Assembly: GCF_018614135.1 (NCBI RefSeq)
Contig: NZ_JAGGOW010000109.1
Coordinates: forward strand, 1-48,490
Origin: Streptomyces sp. ISL-66
Lineage (GTDB): Bacteria > Actinomycetota > Actinomycetes > Streptomycetales > Streptomycetaceae
Direction of reading: 5' to 3'
Length of the DNA stretch: 48,490 nt
Position numbers and translations under genes: made by a program. Shown here in pieces: positions 29,926 through 38,584 of the stretch (the stretch's first letter is position 1; every line of letters begins with the position of its first letter). Under the pieces are notes generated by a model. That model was given only the letters and a program-made list of their open reading frames with translations, was not told where the DNA came from and did not search any database.

Positions 29926-32583
29926 GTGGCGGGCGAGTCCCCCGACAAGTCGGTTGATGAAGGAACGTCGGGGGCGGCGGAGTCCTCGGAGGGGCGCGAC
30001 CCGAGGGTGTCGGTGTTCCGGCCCCGGGACCCCGAAGACGGCTCCGGCCGGTCCGCCGGTTCCACGGCGCGCGACCGCGATCCGCTGAGGGAGGCGGTCG
30101 CGGCCTGGGTCGCCACCGCGGAGCCCTCCGAGGGCGAGCCGGACGAGGCCGCCCCGGGCGGGGAGACCGAGATCTTCAAGGCCCTGCCCGAGGACGCGGC
30201 GGACGGCGTGGATGCCGTGGATGCGGCGGATGCCGTGGGTTCCGCTGCGCGGGGCGAGGGTGGCGGGAGGGATGCCGCTGCCGGCTCGGACGTGGGCGTG
30301 GATGCGGGTGTCGGTGCGGGAGCTGACTCCGGCTCCGGCTCCGGCTCCGCTTCCGGCTCCGACGGCGCGAAGGGCCGTTCCGGTGCTGCCGGCGGGCCTT
30401 CGGTCGAGCGGGCCGCCGGACCGGCCGACAGTGACCGTACGGCCGTGTTCCGTGTGCCGACGCCTCCGGCCGGCGTTGCCGAGAAGCCTGCCGCCGCTGA
30501 TTCCGATTCGGATTCCGCTTCGGCTTCCGGCGCCGCTTCCCGCATTGCCTCCGCCGCCGGGTCGGGCGGCCCGGTCAAGGATTCCGGTTCTGCGGCTGAG
30601 GACGCCTCCGGCGAAGCCGGGGCCGCGGACGGGCCCGTCGCGGGATCCGCCGGTGAGCCTGCCGCGAGCGACCGTACGACCGCCTTCCGGGCCGTCAAGC
30701 CTGCGGCTGCGGCCGAGCCCTCCGGGCCTGCCGAGCCCGCCGCGCCCGCCAAGCGCGCCGAGCCTGCCGCGCCCGTCGACAGTGAGCGCACGGCCGTGTT
30801 CCGGGCCGTGAAGCCCGGCTCCGCCGATGGTTCCGCTTCTGCCATCGAGCCCGGGGACAGCGAGCGCACCGCCGTGTTCCGTGCGGTGAAGCCCCCGGTT
30901 CCGGTTGAGCCGTCCGCACCCGCCGCCGATGAGCCCGTCGACAGCGAGCGCACCGCCGTGTTCCGGGCCCTCAAGCCCGACTCGCCCCGGCCCGGGACCT
31001 CCAAGGAGGTGACGCCCGGCGCCGTCGGCGGGGAGCGGGCGAGCACCTTCGTGCCGCTGCGGACCGATGACGCGCCCGCGCGTCCCGCCGCCGGACAGCC
31101 GGCCAGGACGGCGCCCGCCGGTAGCGGTGCCGGTACTGGTACCCGTACCGGTGCTCCGAAGCCGACCCCGGCCTCGATGCCCGCCCCGGCTCCGAAGCCC
31201 ACGCCCGCCCCGACGTCCACGCCCGCGTCGAAGCCCCCGCGGCCCACCCCGGCCTCGATGCACTCGCCCGAGCGGACCACGCAGCAGCCGCTGCCGCCCA
31301 AGCCGCCGCTCGACATGCTCGCGGACCTCACCAACAACCCGCCCCCGCCGCCGAGCGCGATGCGCACGACGCTGCGGCGGTTCAAGATCTACGCCCCGAT
31401 CGTCGCGCTGCTGGCCGTGGTCCTCGCCGTCGTGCAGCTGGTGCGACCGCTGCCCGAGCCGGTCCTGAAGATGACCGCGAAGGGCTCGTACACCTTCGAC
31501 GGCGCGGCCCCGTCCCTGCCGTGGCCGAAGGAGGGCCAGGCGTACATGGCCGCGGCCGGCCTCGGCCCCGTCGGCACCTTCGGCGAGCAGAAGCCCGTGG
31601 CGATCGGCAGTGTCGCGAAGGCGATGACGGCGTACGTCATCCTCAAGGACTTCCCCCTCAAGAAGGGGGAAAAGGGTCCGATGATCCCGATCGACAAGAC
31701 CGCGGTCGACGACGGCAAGAAGGAGACCGAGGGCGAGTCCACGGTCAGCACGCTGAAGGAGGGCGACAAGATCTCCGAGTACGACGCCCTCGCAGCGATC
31801 ATGATCCCGTCCGCCAACAACGTCGCGCGGCTGCTCGCGCGCTGGGACAGCGCCGGCGCCGGGCAGGAGGCGTTCGTCAAGAAGATGAACGACGCCGCCA
31901 AGGAACTCGGCATGACCAACACCACGTACACGGACCCCTCGGGTCTGGACGCGACGACGGTCAGCACCGCCGAGGACCAGGTCAAGCTCGGCCTCAAGAT
32001 CGTCGAGATGCCCGAGCTGCTCGCCATCACCAAGCTGCCGAACTGGACCGACCCCTCCGGCAAGCCGTGGCGGAACTACAACACCCTCATCCCGTTCAAC
32101 GGCTCGGTCGGCATCAAGACCGGCTCGACCACCAAGGCCGGCGGCAACCTGCTCTTCGCCGCCGAGAAGAAGGTCGGCAAGACCAACCAGCTGATCGTGG
32201 GCGCGGTGCTCGGCCAGCACGGCGTGCCCATCCTCGATACGGCGATCGCGGCGAGCAAGGACGTCATGCTCGCCACGCAGAAGATGCTGACGGCCGCGGC
32301 GGTCGTCAAGAAGGGCGACGTCGTCGGCTACGTGGACGACGGCCTCGGCGGCCGCGTCCCGGTCGTGGCCACCGCCGACGTGGAAGCGGTCGGCTGGCCG
32401 ACGCTGACCGTCGCCGTCAAGCTGGGTGACGGCGCGGCGAAGATCCCGCAGACCGCGAAGGCGGGCTCGGAGATCGGAATGCTGACCATCGGAGAGGGCG
32501 CCAGCCAGGTGAAGGTTCCGGTGGCCCTGCAGAGCGACCTGGCCGCCCCGGGCATCGCCGAGAAGCTGACGCGCGTCGGCTGA
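29926..32583 (+). CDS. D-alanyl-D-alanine carboxypeptidase with long cytoplasmic arm
   Basis: An 885-residue peptidase S11 protein. Residues 1-~485 are low-complexity, Ala/Pro/Glu/Ser-rich and contain eight versions of a motif centred on SERTAVFRAVKP. A single membrane helix (YAPIVALLAVVLAVVQLV) spans ~489-507. The extracellular domain has the penicillin-binding triad: SVAK (Ser562 nucleophile, Lys565), SAN (629-631) and KTG (731-733), followed by a C-terminal beta domain. It trims the terminal D-Ala of peptidoglycan stem peptides. Start GTG 29926 has GAGGAGG five bases upstream; an earlier GTG at 29902 lacks one. The cytoplasmic repeats suggest regulation, possibly by phosphorylation. Confidence 0.92.
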   Translation: MAGESPDKSVDEGTSGAAESSEGRDPRVSVFRPRDPEDGSGRSAGSTARDRDPLREAVAAWVATAEPSEGEPDEAAPGGETEIFKALPEDAADGVDAVDAADAVGSAARGEGGGRDAAAGSDVGVDAGVGAGADSGSGSGSASGSDGAKGRSGAAGGPSVERAAGPADSDRTAVFRVPTPPAGVAEKPAAADSDSDSASASGAASRIASAAGSGGPVKDSGSAAEDASGEAGAADGPVAGSAGEPAASDRTTAFRAVKPAAAAEPSGPAEPAAPAKRAEPAAPVDSERTAVFRAVKPGSADGSASAIEPGDSERTAVFRAVKPPVPVEPSAPAADEPVDSERTAVFRALKPDSPRPGTSKEVTPGAVGGERASTFVPLRTDDAPARPAAGQPARTAPAGSGAGTGTRTGAPKPTPASMPAPAPKPTPAPTSTPASKPPRPTPASMHSPERTTQQPLPPKPPLDMLADLTNNPPPPPSAMRTTLRRFKIYAPIVALLAVVLAVVQLVRPLPEPVLKMTAKGSYTFDGAAPSLPWPKEGQAYMAAAGLGPVGTFGEQKPVAIGSVAKAMTAYVILKDFPLKKGEKGPMIPIDKTAVDDGKKETEGESTVSTLKEGDKISEYDALAAIMIPSANNVARLLARWDSAGAGQEAFVKKMNDAAKELGMTNTTYTDPSGLDATTVSTAEDQVKLGLKIVEMPELLAITKLPNWTDPSGKPWRNYNTLIPFNGSVGIKTGSTTKAGGNLLFAAEKKVGKTNQLIVGAVLGQHGVPILDTAIAASKDVMLATQKMLTAAAVVKKGDVVGYVDDGLGGRVPVVATADVEAVGWPTLTVAVKLGDGAAKIPQTAKAGSEIGMLTIGEGASQVKVPVALQSDLAAPGIAEKLTRVG

Positions 32584-32626
32584 CGGCTGACGGCTCCGCC
32601 GTCGTCGGATGCGAGCGCGGACGGCC

Positions 32627-32663
32627 GATCCGGCGTCCCGGGACAACCCCGGGACGCCGGATC
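32627..32663 (+). terminator. Perfect 16-bp stem terminator
   Basis: GATCCGGCGTCCCGGG and CCCGGGACGCCGGATC pair fully around ACAAC, 43 bp after the carboxypeptidase stop. Confidence 0.85.
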
Positions 32664-32770
32664 GCGTCTACGGACTGAAGGGCTGACCGAACAGCGGGCC
32701 GCGGAGCGGACCGAGGAGCGGGCCGAGGAACGAACGACCGGAGACTCATCGTGCTGGGGAGTACGGCGGC

Positions 32771-34879
32771 GTGACCATCGCTGAGTGGCATGGGCCCGGT
32801 CAGGGGCGCGGGCGCGGGCACGGGCACGGGCAGGAGCCGGCGCTGGAGCCGGAGCCGGAGCAGGGCCCGCGGGCGGAGCCGGGCGAGCCCACCGAGCCGG
32901 GCGAGCCCACCGAGCCGGCCGGGCAGCCGGGCCCGGTGGTCCCCGCTGCCGGTCCGGTCCGGCGCGCTCTGGGCTGGGCGCGGCGGCGTCCCGTCGTCGT
33001 GGCCACCGGGGTGGCCGCGCTGCTGCACGTGGTCTGGTTCTTCGCCGTCGCCAACAGCGGCGGCGATCTGGCCGCGCAGGACGCCTGGGCCGAGTTCGTG
33101 GGGCGCCATCCCGACTCGGCGTACAACCTCGCCTGGTACGGCGGCATGCACCCGGTCTCGTACAGCGTCGTCTCGCCGTACGTGATGCACGTGCTCGGTG
33201 TCCGGACCACGATGATGATCGCCGGCACGGTGTCGGCCGGGCTGCTGGCGTTGATCCTGACCCGCTGCCGCCGAGCCGTGCGCGAGCCGCTGTGGCCCGC
33301 CCTCGCCGGGGTGTACGGGCTGCTGTGCAACGCCCTGTCGGGCCGGGTGACCTTCGGGCTCGGCGTGATGTTCGCGCTCGGGGCCGTCGCCGCCGTCTTC
33401 TGCTGGCCGCGCAAATGGGCCGAGCGGCGCTGGGCCAAGGCCGCCGTCGCCGCTCCCCTCGCCGGAATCGCCACCGCTTCCAGCCCGGTCGCCGGTCTGT
33501 TCCTCGGGGTGATCGCGGCCGCGCTGTTCCTGAACGGGCGGCGCCCGGGAGCGTACGCGCTGGGTCTGGCCCCGGCGGCGGTGGTCGGCCTGTCGGCGTG
33601 GCTGTTCCCGTTCTCCGGGACGCAGCCGATGAAGGTGCTCTCGGCGGCGCTGCCGTTCGCGTGCGCGCTGGCCGCGCTGTTCCTCGTACCGAAGGGCTGG
33701 AAGACGGTCCGGACCGCGTCCGCGATCTATGCCCTCGGTGTGGCGCTGACCTGGGCGATCGACTCGCAGGTCGGATCGAACGTGACCAGGCTGGCGATGC
33801 TGTTCGGCGGGGCGGTGCTGCTCGCGGCGCTCCCGTACGCGTCCCCGGGGCGGGTGCGGGGGGCTGGGGGCGGGGTCGGGGTCGCGGTCGGGGGTGCGGC
33901 CGGGGATGTCGGGGCAGGGGGCGCCGGGGACGGGGGCGCCGGGGCCGCCGGAGCCTCCTCCGCCAGGCCGGCGCGCGGGCGCACGCGCCGGTGGTACGGG
34001 CTGGTGCTCGCCCTGACCGGCGTGACCGCCTGGATCACCGTCAACAGCGTCACCGACATCGTCCGCACCACCCCGCTGGCCTCCTGGAGCCGGGAGCTCG
34101 CCCCGCTGGTGGACCAGCTCCAGAAGGCGGGCGCCGACCGGGGCCGCGTCGAGGTGGTCCCGGCCAGCAGCCACCGCGAATCCTCGGCCTTCCCCGCGTA
34201 CGTGAACCTCGCGCGCGGCTGGAACCGCCAGGCCGACCTGGAGCGCAACCCGCTCTTCTACGACGACACCCTCACGGCCGGCACCTACCGCGACTGGCTG
34301 GAACGGTGGGCCGTGCACTACGTGGTACTGCCCGCCGACAAACCCGACGAGGGCGGGCGCGACGAGGCGACGCTGGTGCGCGAGGGGCTCCCGTACCTCC
34401 AGCAGGTGTGGGGCGACACGAACTGGCAGCTCTTCAAGGTGGTGGACCCGACGGACCTGGTCGCCGGACCGGCGACGGTGGTGCGGGCGAGCGCGGACCA
34501 GCTGGTCATCGACGTGAAGCGGGCCGGGCGGGTGCTCGTACGGGTCCCGCACTCCCCGTGGCTGGGGCTCCTGGACGCCGAGGGCAAGCCGGTGGCGCCG
34601 CCGCAGGAGACGGCGGAGTCCAAGGAGGCGGCGAAGGAGACGCCGAAGCCGGGCGAGAGCCCCGTACCGAAGCCGAAGGAGTACGCGAACACGGCCGGGT
34701 GCCTGTTCAAGGCGGCCCCGGACGGCACCGGGGACGTGTGGACGGAGCTGCTGGCACCGGCCCCCGGGGAGTACCGGGTGGCGGCGAAGTACCAGCTGCC
34801 GCGGGGGACGCCGTGCCCGGACGAGCTGGTCTACGAGGTGCTGGACCCGGCGGAACGGCCGGCTCCGCCGCGCCCGTGA
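32771..34879 (+). CDS. Large polytopic membrane protein
   Basis: A 702-residue protein, GTG start at 32771. A hydrophilic Gly/Glu/Pro-rich head with GEPTEPGEPTEP repeats (~1-60) is followed by roughly ten transmembrane helices up to ~440, including VVVATGVAALLHVVWFFAVA and VTFGLGVMFALGAVAAVFCW. After the first helix comes DLAAQDAWAEFVGRHPDSAY and WYGGMHPVSYSVVSPYV, reminiscent of membrane glycosyltransferase outer loops. The C-terminal ~250 residues form an extracellular domain (WERHPHYVVL-like core, RAGRVLVRVPHSPWLGLLD, two late Cys in AGCLFK and GTPCPDEL). Such proteins are often annotated as MFS or hypothetical in Streptomyces; a polyprenyl-sugar-linked cell-envelope role is inference. Confidence 0.75.
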   Translation: MTIAEWHGPGQGRGRGHGHGQEPALEPEPEQGPRAEPGEPTEPGEPTEPAGQPGPVVPAAGPVRRALGWARRRPVVVATGVAALLHVVWFFAVANSGGDLAAQDAWAEFVGRHPDSAYNLAWYGGMHPVSYSVVSPYVMHVLGVRTTMMIAGTVSAGLLALILTRCRRAVREPLWPALAGVYGLLCNALSGRVTFGLGVMFALGAVAAVFCWPRKWAERRWAKAAVAAPLAGIATASSPVAGLFLGVIAAALFLNGRRPGAYALGLAPAAVVGLSAWLFPFSGTQPMKVLSAALPFACALAALFLVPKGWKTVRTASAIYALGVALTWAIDSQVGSNVTRLAMLFGGAVLLAALPYASPGRVRGAGGGVGVAVGGAAGDVGAGGAGDGGAGAAGASSARPARGRTRRWYGLVLALTGVTAWITVNSVTDIVRTTPLASWSRELAPLVDQLQKAGADRGRVEVVPASSHRESSAFPAYVNLARGWNRQADLERNPLFYDDTLTAGTYRDWLERWAVHYVVLPADKPDEGGRDEATLVREGLPYLQQVWGDTNWQLFKVVDPTDLVAGPATVVRASADQLVIDVKRAGRVLVRVPHSPWLGLLDAEGKPVAPPQETAESKEAAKETPKPGESPVPKPKEYANTAGCLFKAAPDGTGDVWTELLAPAPGEYRVAAKYQLPRGTPCPDELVYEVLDPAERPAPPRP

Positions 34880-35005
34880 GCGGGAGGGGAATGCTCCCGG
34901 CCAATAAATTCTTTACGTCCGGTCCGGGTGCGTTGGTCCGCATATCTGCATACCATCCGAGTAGTCCAATCGGGTATCCCGAGTCTTGAGGGAGTTGACG
35001 GCGGG

Positions 35006-35212
35006 ATGAGCAAAGAGCAGAAGCAGGACTTCCAGGCGACTGTGGCGAAGGCCGTGGAGGCGACCCACATGCCACGTACCACCCAGTCGCACGGCTTCGA
35101 CGGTCCGCTCCGGAGCAAGGTCAAGGGCGGGGCGCACACGAAGGCGGAGCTCAAGCGGGCCGGGACCCCGCAGGGTGACCGCATCGGCGAGCGCAGCAGG
35201 GGCCTGAGCTGA
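35006..35212 (+). CDS. Small conserved hypothetical protein
   Basis: A 68-residue hydrophilic protein, MSKEQKQDFQATVAKAVEAT then HGFDGPLRSKVKGGAHTKAE. No membrane helix or known domain. The ATG at 35006 is preferred over one at 34928 because GAGGGAG lies upstream and the extra residues look unrelated. Preceded by an AT-rich patch (CAATAAATTCTTTACG) at ~34901 that is unusual in this genome and may hold the promoter. Followed by a strong terminator, so it is probably monocistronic. Confidence 0.65.
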   Translation: MSKEQKQDFQATVAKAVEATHMPRTTQSHGFDGPLRSKVKGGAHTKAELKRAGTPQGDRIGERSRGLS

Positions 35213-35268
35213 GGGCCGCGGCCGGGCCCCCGCCCGGCCCCCTTCGGTCGTGACGCATCGCTGACGCG

Positions 35269-35298
35269 GCCCTCCCGGCTCCGGCCGGGAGGGCTTTT
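35269..35298 (+). terminator. Hairpin plus U-tract
   Basis: GCCCTCCCGGC and GCCGGGAGGGC pair perfectly around TCCG, followed by TTTT: a textbook intrinsic terminator after the 35006 gene. Confidence 0.9.
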
Positions 35299-35588
35299 CG
35301 CGAGCCCGTGCCCTGTCGTGACGGCTGTGATGACTGTGACGGCTGAGACGGCTGAGACGGCTTCGCGGTGCCGTGACGGCTTCGCGGTACGGCGTCAGGC
35401 CAACTGTTACGTCGCCGAGGCCCGACGAGAACACGACCCTCGTAACCTCTGGGTTGTCACCGAGAAGCTGCCGGGACGCCCTCCCGCAACGGGGTGGGAA
35501 GCCGGCACAGGGACGACCTACCACCAACCACCTACCACCTACCGCCAACCACCTACCACCCGCGACGCCGACCCGAGGGGAAACACTC
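35299..35588. other. Intergenic region with short direct repeats
   Basis: Contains GACGGCT/GAGACGGCT repeats (~35328-35360), a duplicated GACGGCTTCGCGGT, and an ACCACCTACC-type repeat just before the sortase gene (~35516-35560). No gene is supported. Confidence 0.5.
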
Positions 35589-36281
35589 ATGCGCGCCACC
35601 TTCCCTCCCGCCGCGCCGGGCACCCGTCGTGGGCCCGTCCCCCGGGTGGGGCCGGGAACCCGCCGGGCGGCCGTCCCCCGGGTGGTCGCCTCGACCGCCC
35701 TCGCCCTGGCCGTCGCGGGAGCCCTGTCCGCCTGCGGCAGCGGCGCCGCCAAACTCCCGCCGGACCCCAAGGTCGGCAGCACGGCCGCCCCGGCCCCCGC
35801 CGCCGCGGCCGCGACCCCCGCGCTGCCGAAGTCGAAGCCGACCGGCATGAAGATCGCCGCTGCGGGCGTGGACGCGAAGAAGATGGTGGACCTGAAGGTG
35901 GACCCGGCGAGCGGCGAGCTCGGCGTCCCCAGCGCCGAGACCGACGCGAACAACCCCGGCTGGTGGACCGAAGGCGTCACCCCGGGCGAGCAGGGCGTCT
36001 CGGTCCTCGTCGCGCACTTCGACACGAAGTACGGCCCGGCCCTGATGAAGAACGTCAAGGACATCGAGCTCGGCGACGTCATCGAGGTGCCGCGCGAAGA
36101 CGGCAGGACGGCCCGTTTCAAGATCCGCGAAATCGAGGACGTAGACAAGAAGCAGTTCCCGACGGACAAGGTCTACGGCGCCACGAACCACCCCGAGCTA
36201 CGCCTACTGACCTGCGGCGGCACCCTCAAGAACGGCCACCGCACCAACAACGTCATCTTCTACGCCGACCTATTGGCGTGA
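35589..36281 (+). CDS. Class F sortase
   Basis: A 230-residue exported transpeptidase. An Arg/Pro-rich head precedes a signal helix ending in a lipobox-like LSAC (~residue 49), then a Pro/Ala linker and the sortase barrel. The catalytic triad is visible as His143 (VLVAHFDTKYGP), Cys209 (LRLLTCGGTL) and Arg218 (GHRTNNVIFYADL). Class F sortases attach LPxTG-type proteins to the wall in actinobacteria. GAGGGG precedes the ATG. The only sorting-signal protein seen in the window (12182-13408) has LAxTG, the class E signal, so it is not an obvious partner. Confidence 0.92.
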   Translation: MRATFPPAAPGTRRGPVPRVGPGTRRAAVPRVVASTALALAVAGALSACGSGAAKLPPDPKVGSTAAPAPAAAAATPALPKSKPTGMKIAAAGVDAKKMVDLKVDPASGELGVPSAETDANNPGWWTEGVTPGEQGVSVLVAHFDTKYGPALMKNVKDIELGDVIEVPREDGRTARFKIREIEDVDKKQFPTDKVYGATNHPELRLLTCGGTLKNGHRTNNVIFYADLLA

Positions 36282-36335
36282 GATGGGAAGACGTGGGGCG
36301 CCCTGGGGTGGAGATGTGGCGTCCGAGACAAGGAA

Positions 36336-36365
36336 GGCCCCCCGGCCGATCATGGCCGGGGGGCC
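36336..36365 (+). terminator. Perfect 12-bp stem terminator after sortase
   Basis: GGCCCCCCGGCC and GGCCGGGGGGCC around GATCAT, 54 bp past the sortase stop and 20 bp before the tRNA fragment. It works on both strands. Confidence 0.85.
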
Positions 36366-36385
36366 GAACGCAGGCCTCCTACTTG

Positions 36386-36427
36386 TGCCCTCGGCAGGAT
36401 TCGAACCTGCGACACCCGCTTTAGGAG
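36386..36427 (-). other. tRNA-Arg(CCT) 3' fragment, putative attachment site
   Basis: On the minus strand this reads CTCCTAAAGCGGGTGTCGCA followed by GGTTCGAATCCTGCCGAGGGCA: anticodon loop with CCT, the 3' anticodon strand, variable loop, a complete T arm (GGTTCGAATCC) and the acceptor 3' strand plus discriminator A. Just 5' of the anticodon loop the expected stem CCGCT is replaced by an unrelated ATCCCA, and no D arm follows. The cut inside the anticodon loop is typical of phage/ICE integration into tRNA genes. It therefore marks the chromosome side of an integrated element to the right. Confidence 0.75.
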
Positions 36428-36460
36428 TGGGATCGAATCCCTGCCGGGCGGTCCCGGGTT

Positions 36461-36503
36461 GTGCCGCGTGGTGCTGAACGTCCTGGTCAGCGCCACGCGG
36501 CAC
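36461..36503. other. 17-bp stem-loop beside the attachment site
   Basis: GTGCCGCGTGGTGCTGA pairs with TCAGCGCCACGCGGCAC (16 of 17 plus one wobble) around a 9-nt loop, 33 bp inside the island. Could be a terminator for the minus-strand operon or a recombination-protein site. The remainder of 36428-36727 shows no gene. Confidence 0.55.
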
Positions 36504-36727
36504 GATGCCGTATCCGGCGTGTGATGCCTGATGCCACACCGTCCGCTCACGCATCGCGCACGCATTCAGGGGCGCCGACCTGGGCCCTCGTGCCCATCAT
36601 CAGGTGACAGATCAGCGGTCGCCCCCGCTTCGCACCACGACCTCAGCCAGGCGCAGGTGAATTGGGTCAGGGACCGCCCGAGCCGAGGCGGATGCATGCC
36701 CCGGGAAGCGGCCGTCTGGGATGACGC

Positions 36728-37342
36728 TCAGGCGGTCTCGCCAAGAGCCTGGGCGGCAGTCGTGTCCGCGCTGACCTGGTGGAGCAGGCGCAGCACCTTG
36801 GCGTAGACGCTGTCCGGGTCACCGGTCTCCAGGATGAGCAGAGCCACGAATTCGAGGGCACGGCTGATCTCTCCGCCCGTGCTCTTGTTGGCTTGCTCGA
36901 TCTGATCCAGGGCACGGGCCACCTTGGGTCGGGCAGCAGCGAAGCTGGCGGGGAGACGGGCGCGGGCGTCAGCCAGGTCCCAGCCCTCCGGGACGAAGTA
37001 GACCGCCTGGTTGGGGTCCTCGCGACTCTTCACGACGGGTTCGGTGATCAGCCGCCCACTGGTGGTCTCGACGTTCAGGAGCAGCTTGGAAGCTGCGTAA
37101 TGAAGGGCCGTCAGGTCCGGCGCGTGACCTTCGAGGATCACCTCGGAGACGGTGATCCCGTCGATGGAGAGGCGGACGCGGGCGAGAGAGACGGCTGCTT
37201 CAAGGGAGGCCCGATCCGGGTCGTAGGTGACCGTGAAGGCGTCCCCGTCGTGGTGCAACCTGATGGCCATGTCCTGCGAGGCCCCGCCTTGGCGCAGGTG
37301 GAGTGATGCAATGCGAAGGTGCGTGAGGGACTGATCCGTCAT
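36728..37342 (-). CDS. Hypothetical protein, island operon gene 3
   Basis: A 204-residue soluble protein beginning MTDQSLTHLRIASLHLRQGG. The first ~110 residues alternate strands (FTVTYDPDRA, VRLSIDGITVSEVILEGHA); the rest is helical and ends in a pattern LEFVALLILETGDPDSVYAKVLRLL. No family recognised. Its ATG overlaps the stop of the upstream gene by 4 bp, so translation is coupled. GC content is lower than in the core genes to the left. Confidence 0.7.
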   Translation of the reverse strand: MTDQSLTHLRIASLHLRQGGASQDMAIRLHHDGDAFTVTYDPDRASLEAAVSLARVRLSIDGITVSEVILEGHAPDLTALHYAASKLLLNVETTSGRLITEPVVKSREDPNQAVYFVPEGWDLADARARLPASFAAARPKVARALDQIEQANKSTGGEISRALEFVALLILETGDPDSVYAKVLRLLHQVSADTTAAQALGETA

Positions 37343-37779
37343 GTCGAATGCTCCGTCCGCTGCCATGCCCGCGCAAGGGCATCTCGGTGGTCGCCGTTGT
37401 GGCTGTGCTGCCGGGTGCACGGCAGGCGGTCGGCGAACGTGTCGTCGGTGTCGGGCCGGCCGAAGAGCCTATCGCCGGTCAGGGGGTCGCGGTCGGGGCG
37501 CCGCTGGAGGCATTGCGAGCCGGCAAGGCCGGTGAGGGCTGTGCGCAGCGGGCTGAGCTCGCTGGTCGGGCGCTGATTGGCGATCTCTCTCATCTGCTTG
37601 GGGATGCTCTCTCGGAGCACATCGAACGCGGCCTGTGGGTCGTGGGATTGTTTACAGATGGCGGTTAGATCTTTAGCCACCCTCGCGATGATCAGTTCCC
37701 CGATCGGGGTGATCTGGCCGTTCCATGCGGCGAGGGTGTCTGGAGGCAGCGCATCGAGGTCGATGCCGACGTCGGTCAT
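37339..37779 (-). CDS. Hypothetical protein, island operon gene 2
   Basis: A 146-residue protein, MTDVGIDLDALPPDTLAAWN at the start, helical in the middle (GELIIARVAKDLTAICKQSH) with a basic, Arg/Asp/His-rich C-terminus. No family recognised. GGAG is well placed before the ATG at 37779, one base after the stop of gene 1; it overlaps gene 3. The tight packing indicates that all three products are made together. Confidence 0.68.
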   Translation of the reverse strand: MTDVGIDLDALPPDTLAAWNGQITPIGELIIARVAKDLTAICKQSHDPQAAFDVLRESIPKQMREIANQRPTSELSPLRTALTGLAGSQCLQRRPDRDPLTGDRLFGRPDTDDTFADRLPCTRQHSHNGDHRDALARAWQRTEHST

Positions 37780-37780
37780 G

Positions 37781-38584
37781 TCACTCCTCGGGCCCGTCGG
37801 GGTGGCCACAGCACACTGCGAATGTTCGCGTGGCCCCATTGACGCATCCACAGGTTGAACTGAGATTGGCTGGTACCACAGAAACCGCTGCCACTGCGCT
37901 GACTAGTTCCTTGGCGCTGGCGGCTCGCTGAATATGCTTCAGGCTGTCGAAGGTCATTCCTTGCAGATTCCGGCCAATGCTCACGAACAATGCGCCGCAC
38001 TTTAGGGACCTATACCAGCGTGGGTAGTAGTTGAGATTGTTCATGCGGAAGAGTTCTGCACCTTCCGAGGAGATGAGCATTTCGCCAGACTCGAAGTGTG
38101 CGGTCAGTCCTGGTGTGTGCTCAGTCTCGTCGATTGCCTGAGCGGCCTCACTGTCCTCGCGATCGATCCAGTCCGGGTAGTCGAACCCGAACCTGGCGAA
38201 CCCGGCGAGCAGCGTGTCGTGCACTTCGCCGGATCCTGTGACCTTGTAACCCCCGTAGGCGTCCACGATGAGTGCGGGCACAGCACCTCGTTCTCCGGCC
38301 ATGAGAGCGCACTCGATTTCGAAATACACCCGGCTGTCGTCTGGTGCGATGCTCGTGGTGTAGATTCCCGAGTTCCCGCATTGTGGATGCACGAGTGCAG
38401 CCCATTTGATGCGGCTCTCGCGGTGAATAACGGCGATCAGGTTGGCGGGGCTGTTTGAGCCGATTGATTTTCCGCACGCCCGGCAGCATTCCTTCTTGGT
38501 TGCCAGGCGTCGCTTGATTCCGGGTAGATCCACACCCTTGAATTGTTCGCGAACAAGGGCCGCTACTTGGATTCTTCGCGCCAT
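37781..38584 (-). CDS. Hypothetical protein with Cys cluster, island operon gene 1
   Basis: A 267-residue protein. Near the N-terminus CCRACGKSIG and, ~30 residues later, HPQCGN provide a possible C-x2-C...H-x2-C zinc site. A central region (RVYFEIECALMAGERGAVPA, then YGGYKVTGSGEVHDTLLAGF) looks like an alpha/beta domain, and the C-terminus has a second Cys group (STCGCVNGATRTFAVCCGH). GGGAGG precedes the ATG. No family recognised. First gene of a minus-strand operon divergent from the gene at 39035. Confidence 0.7.
   Translation of the reverse strand: MARRIQVAALVREQFKGVDLPGIKRRLATKKECCRACGKSIGSNSPANLIAVIHRESRIKWAALVHPQCGNSGIYTTSIAPDDSRVYFEIECALMAGERGAVPALIVDAYGGYKVTGSGEVHDTLLAGFARFGFDYPDWIDREDSEAAQAIDETEHTPGLTAHFESGEMLISSEGAELFRMNNLNYYPRWYRSLKCGALFVSIGRNLQGMTFDSLKHIQRAASAKELVSAVAAVSVVPANLSSTCGCVNGATRTFAVCCGHPDGPEE

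Noticed and set aside
36386..36470. Complete tRNA gene
   Set aside because: The anticodon stem 5' strand and the D arm are absent; only the 3' half is present.
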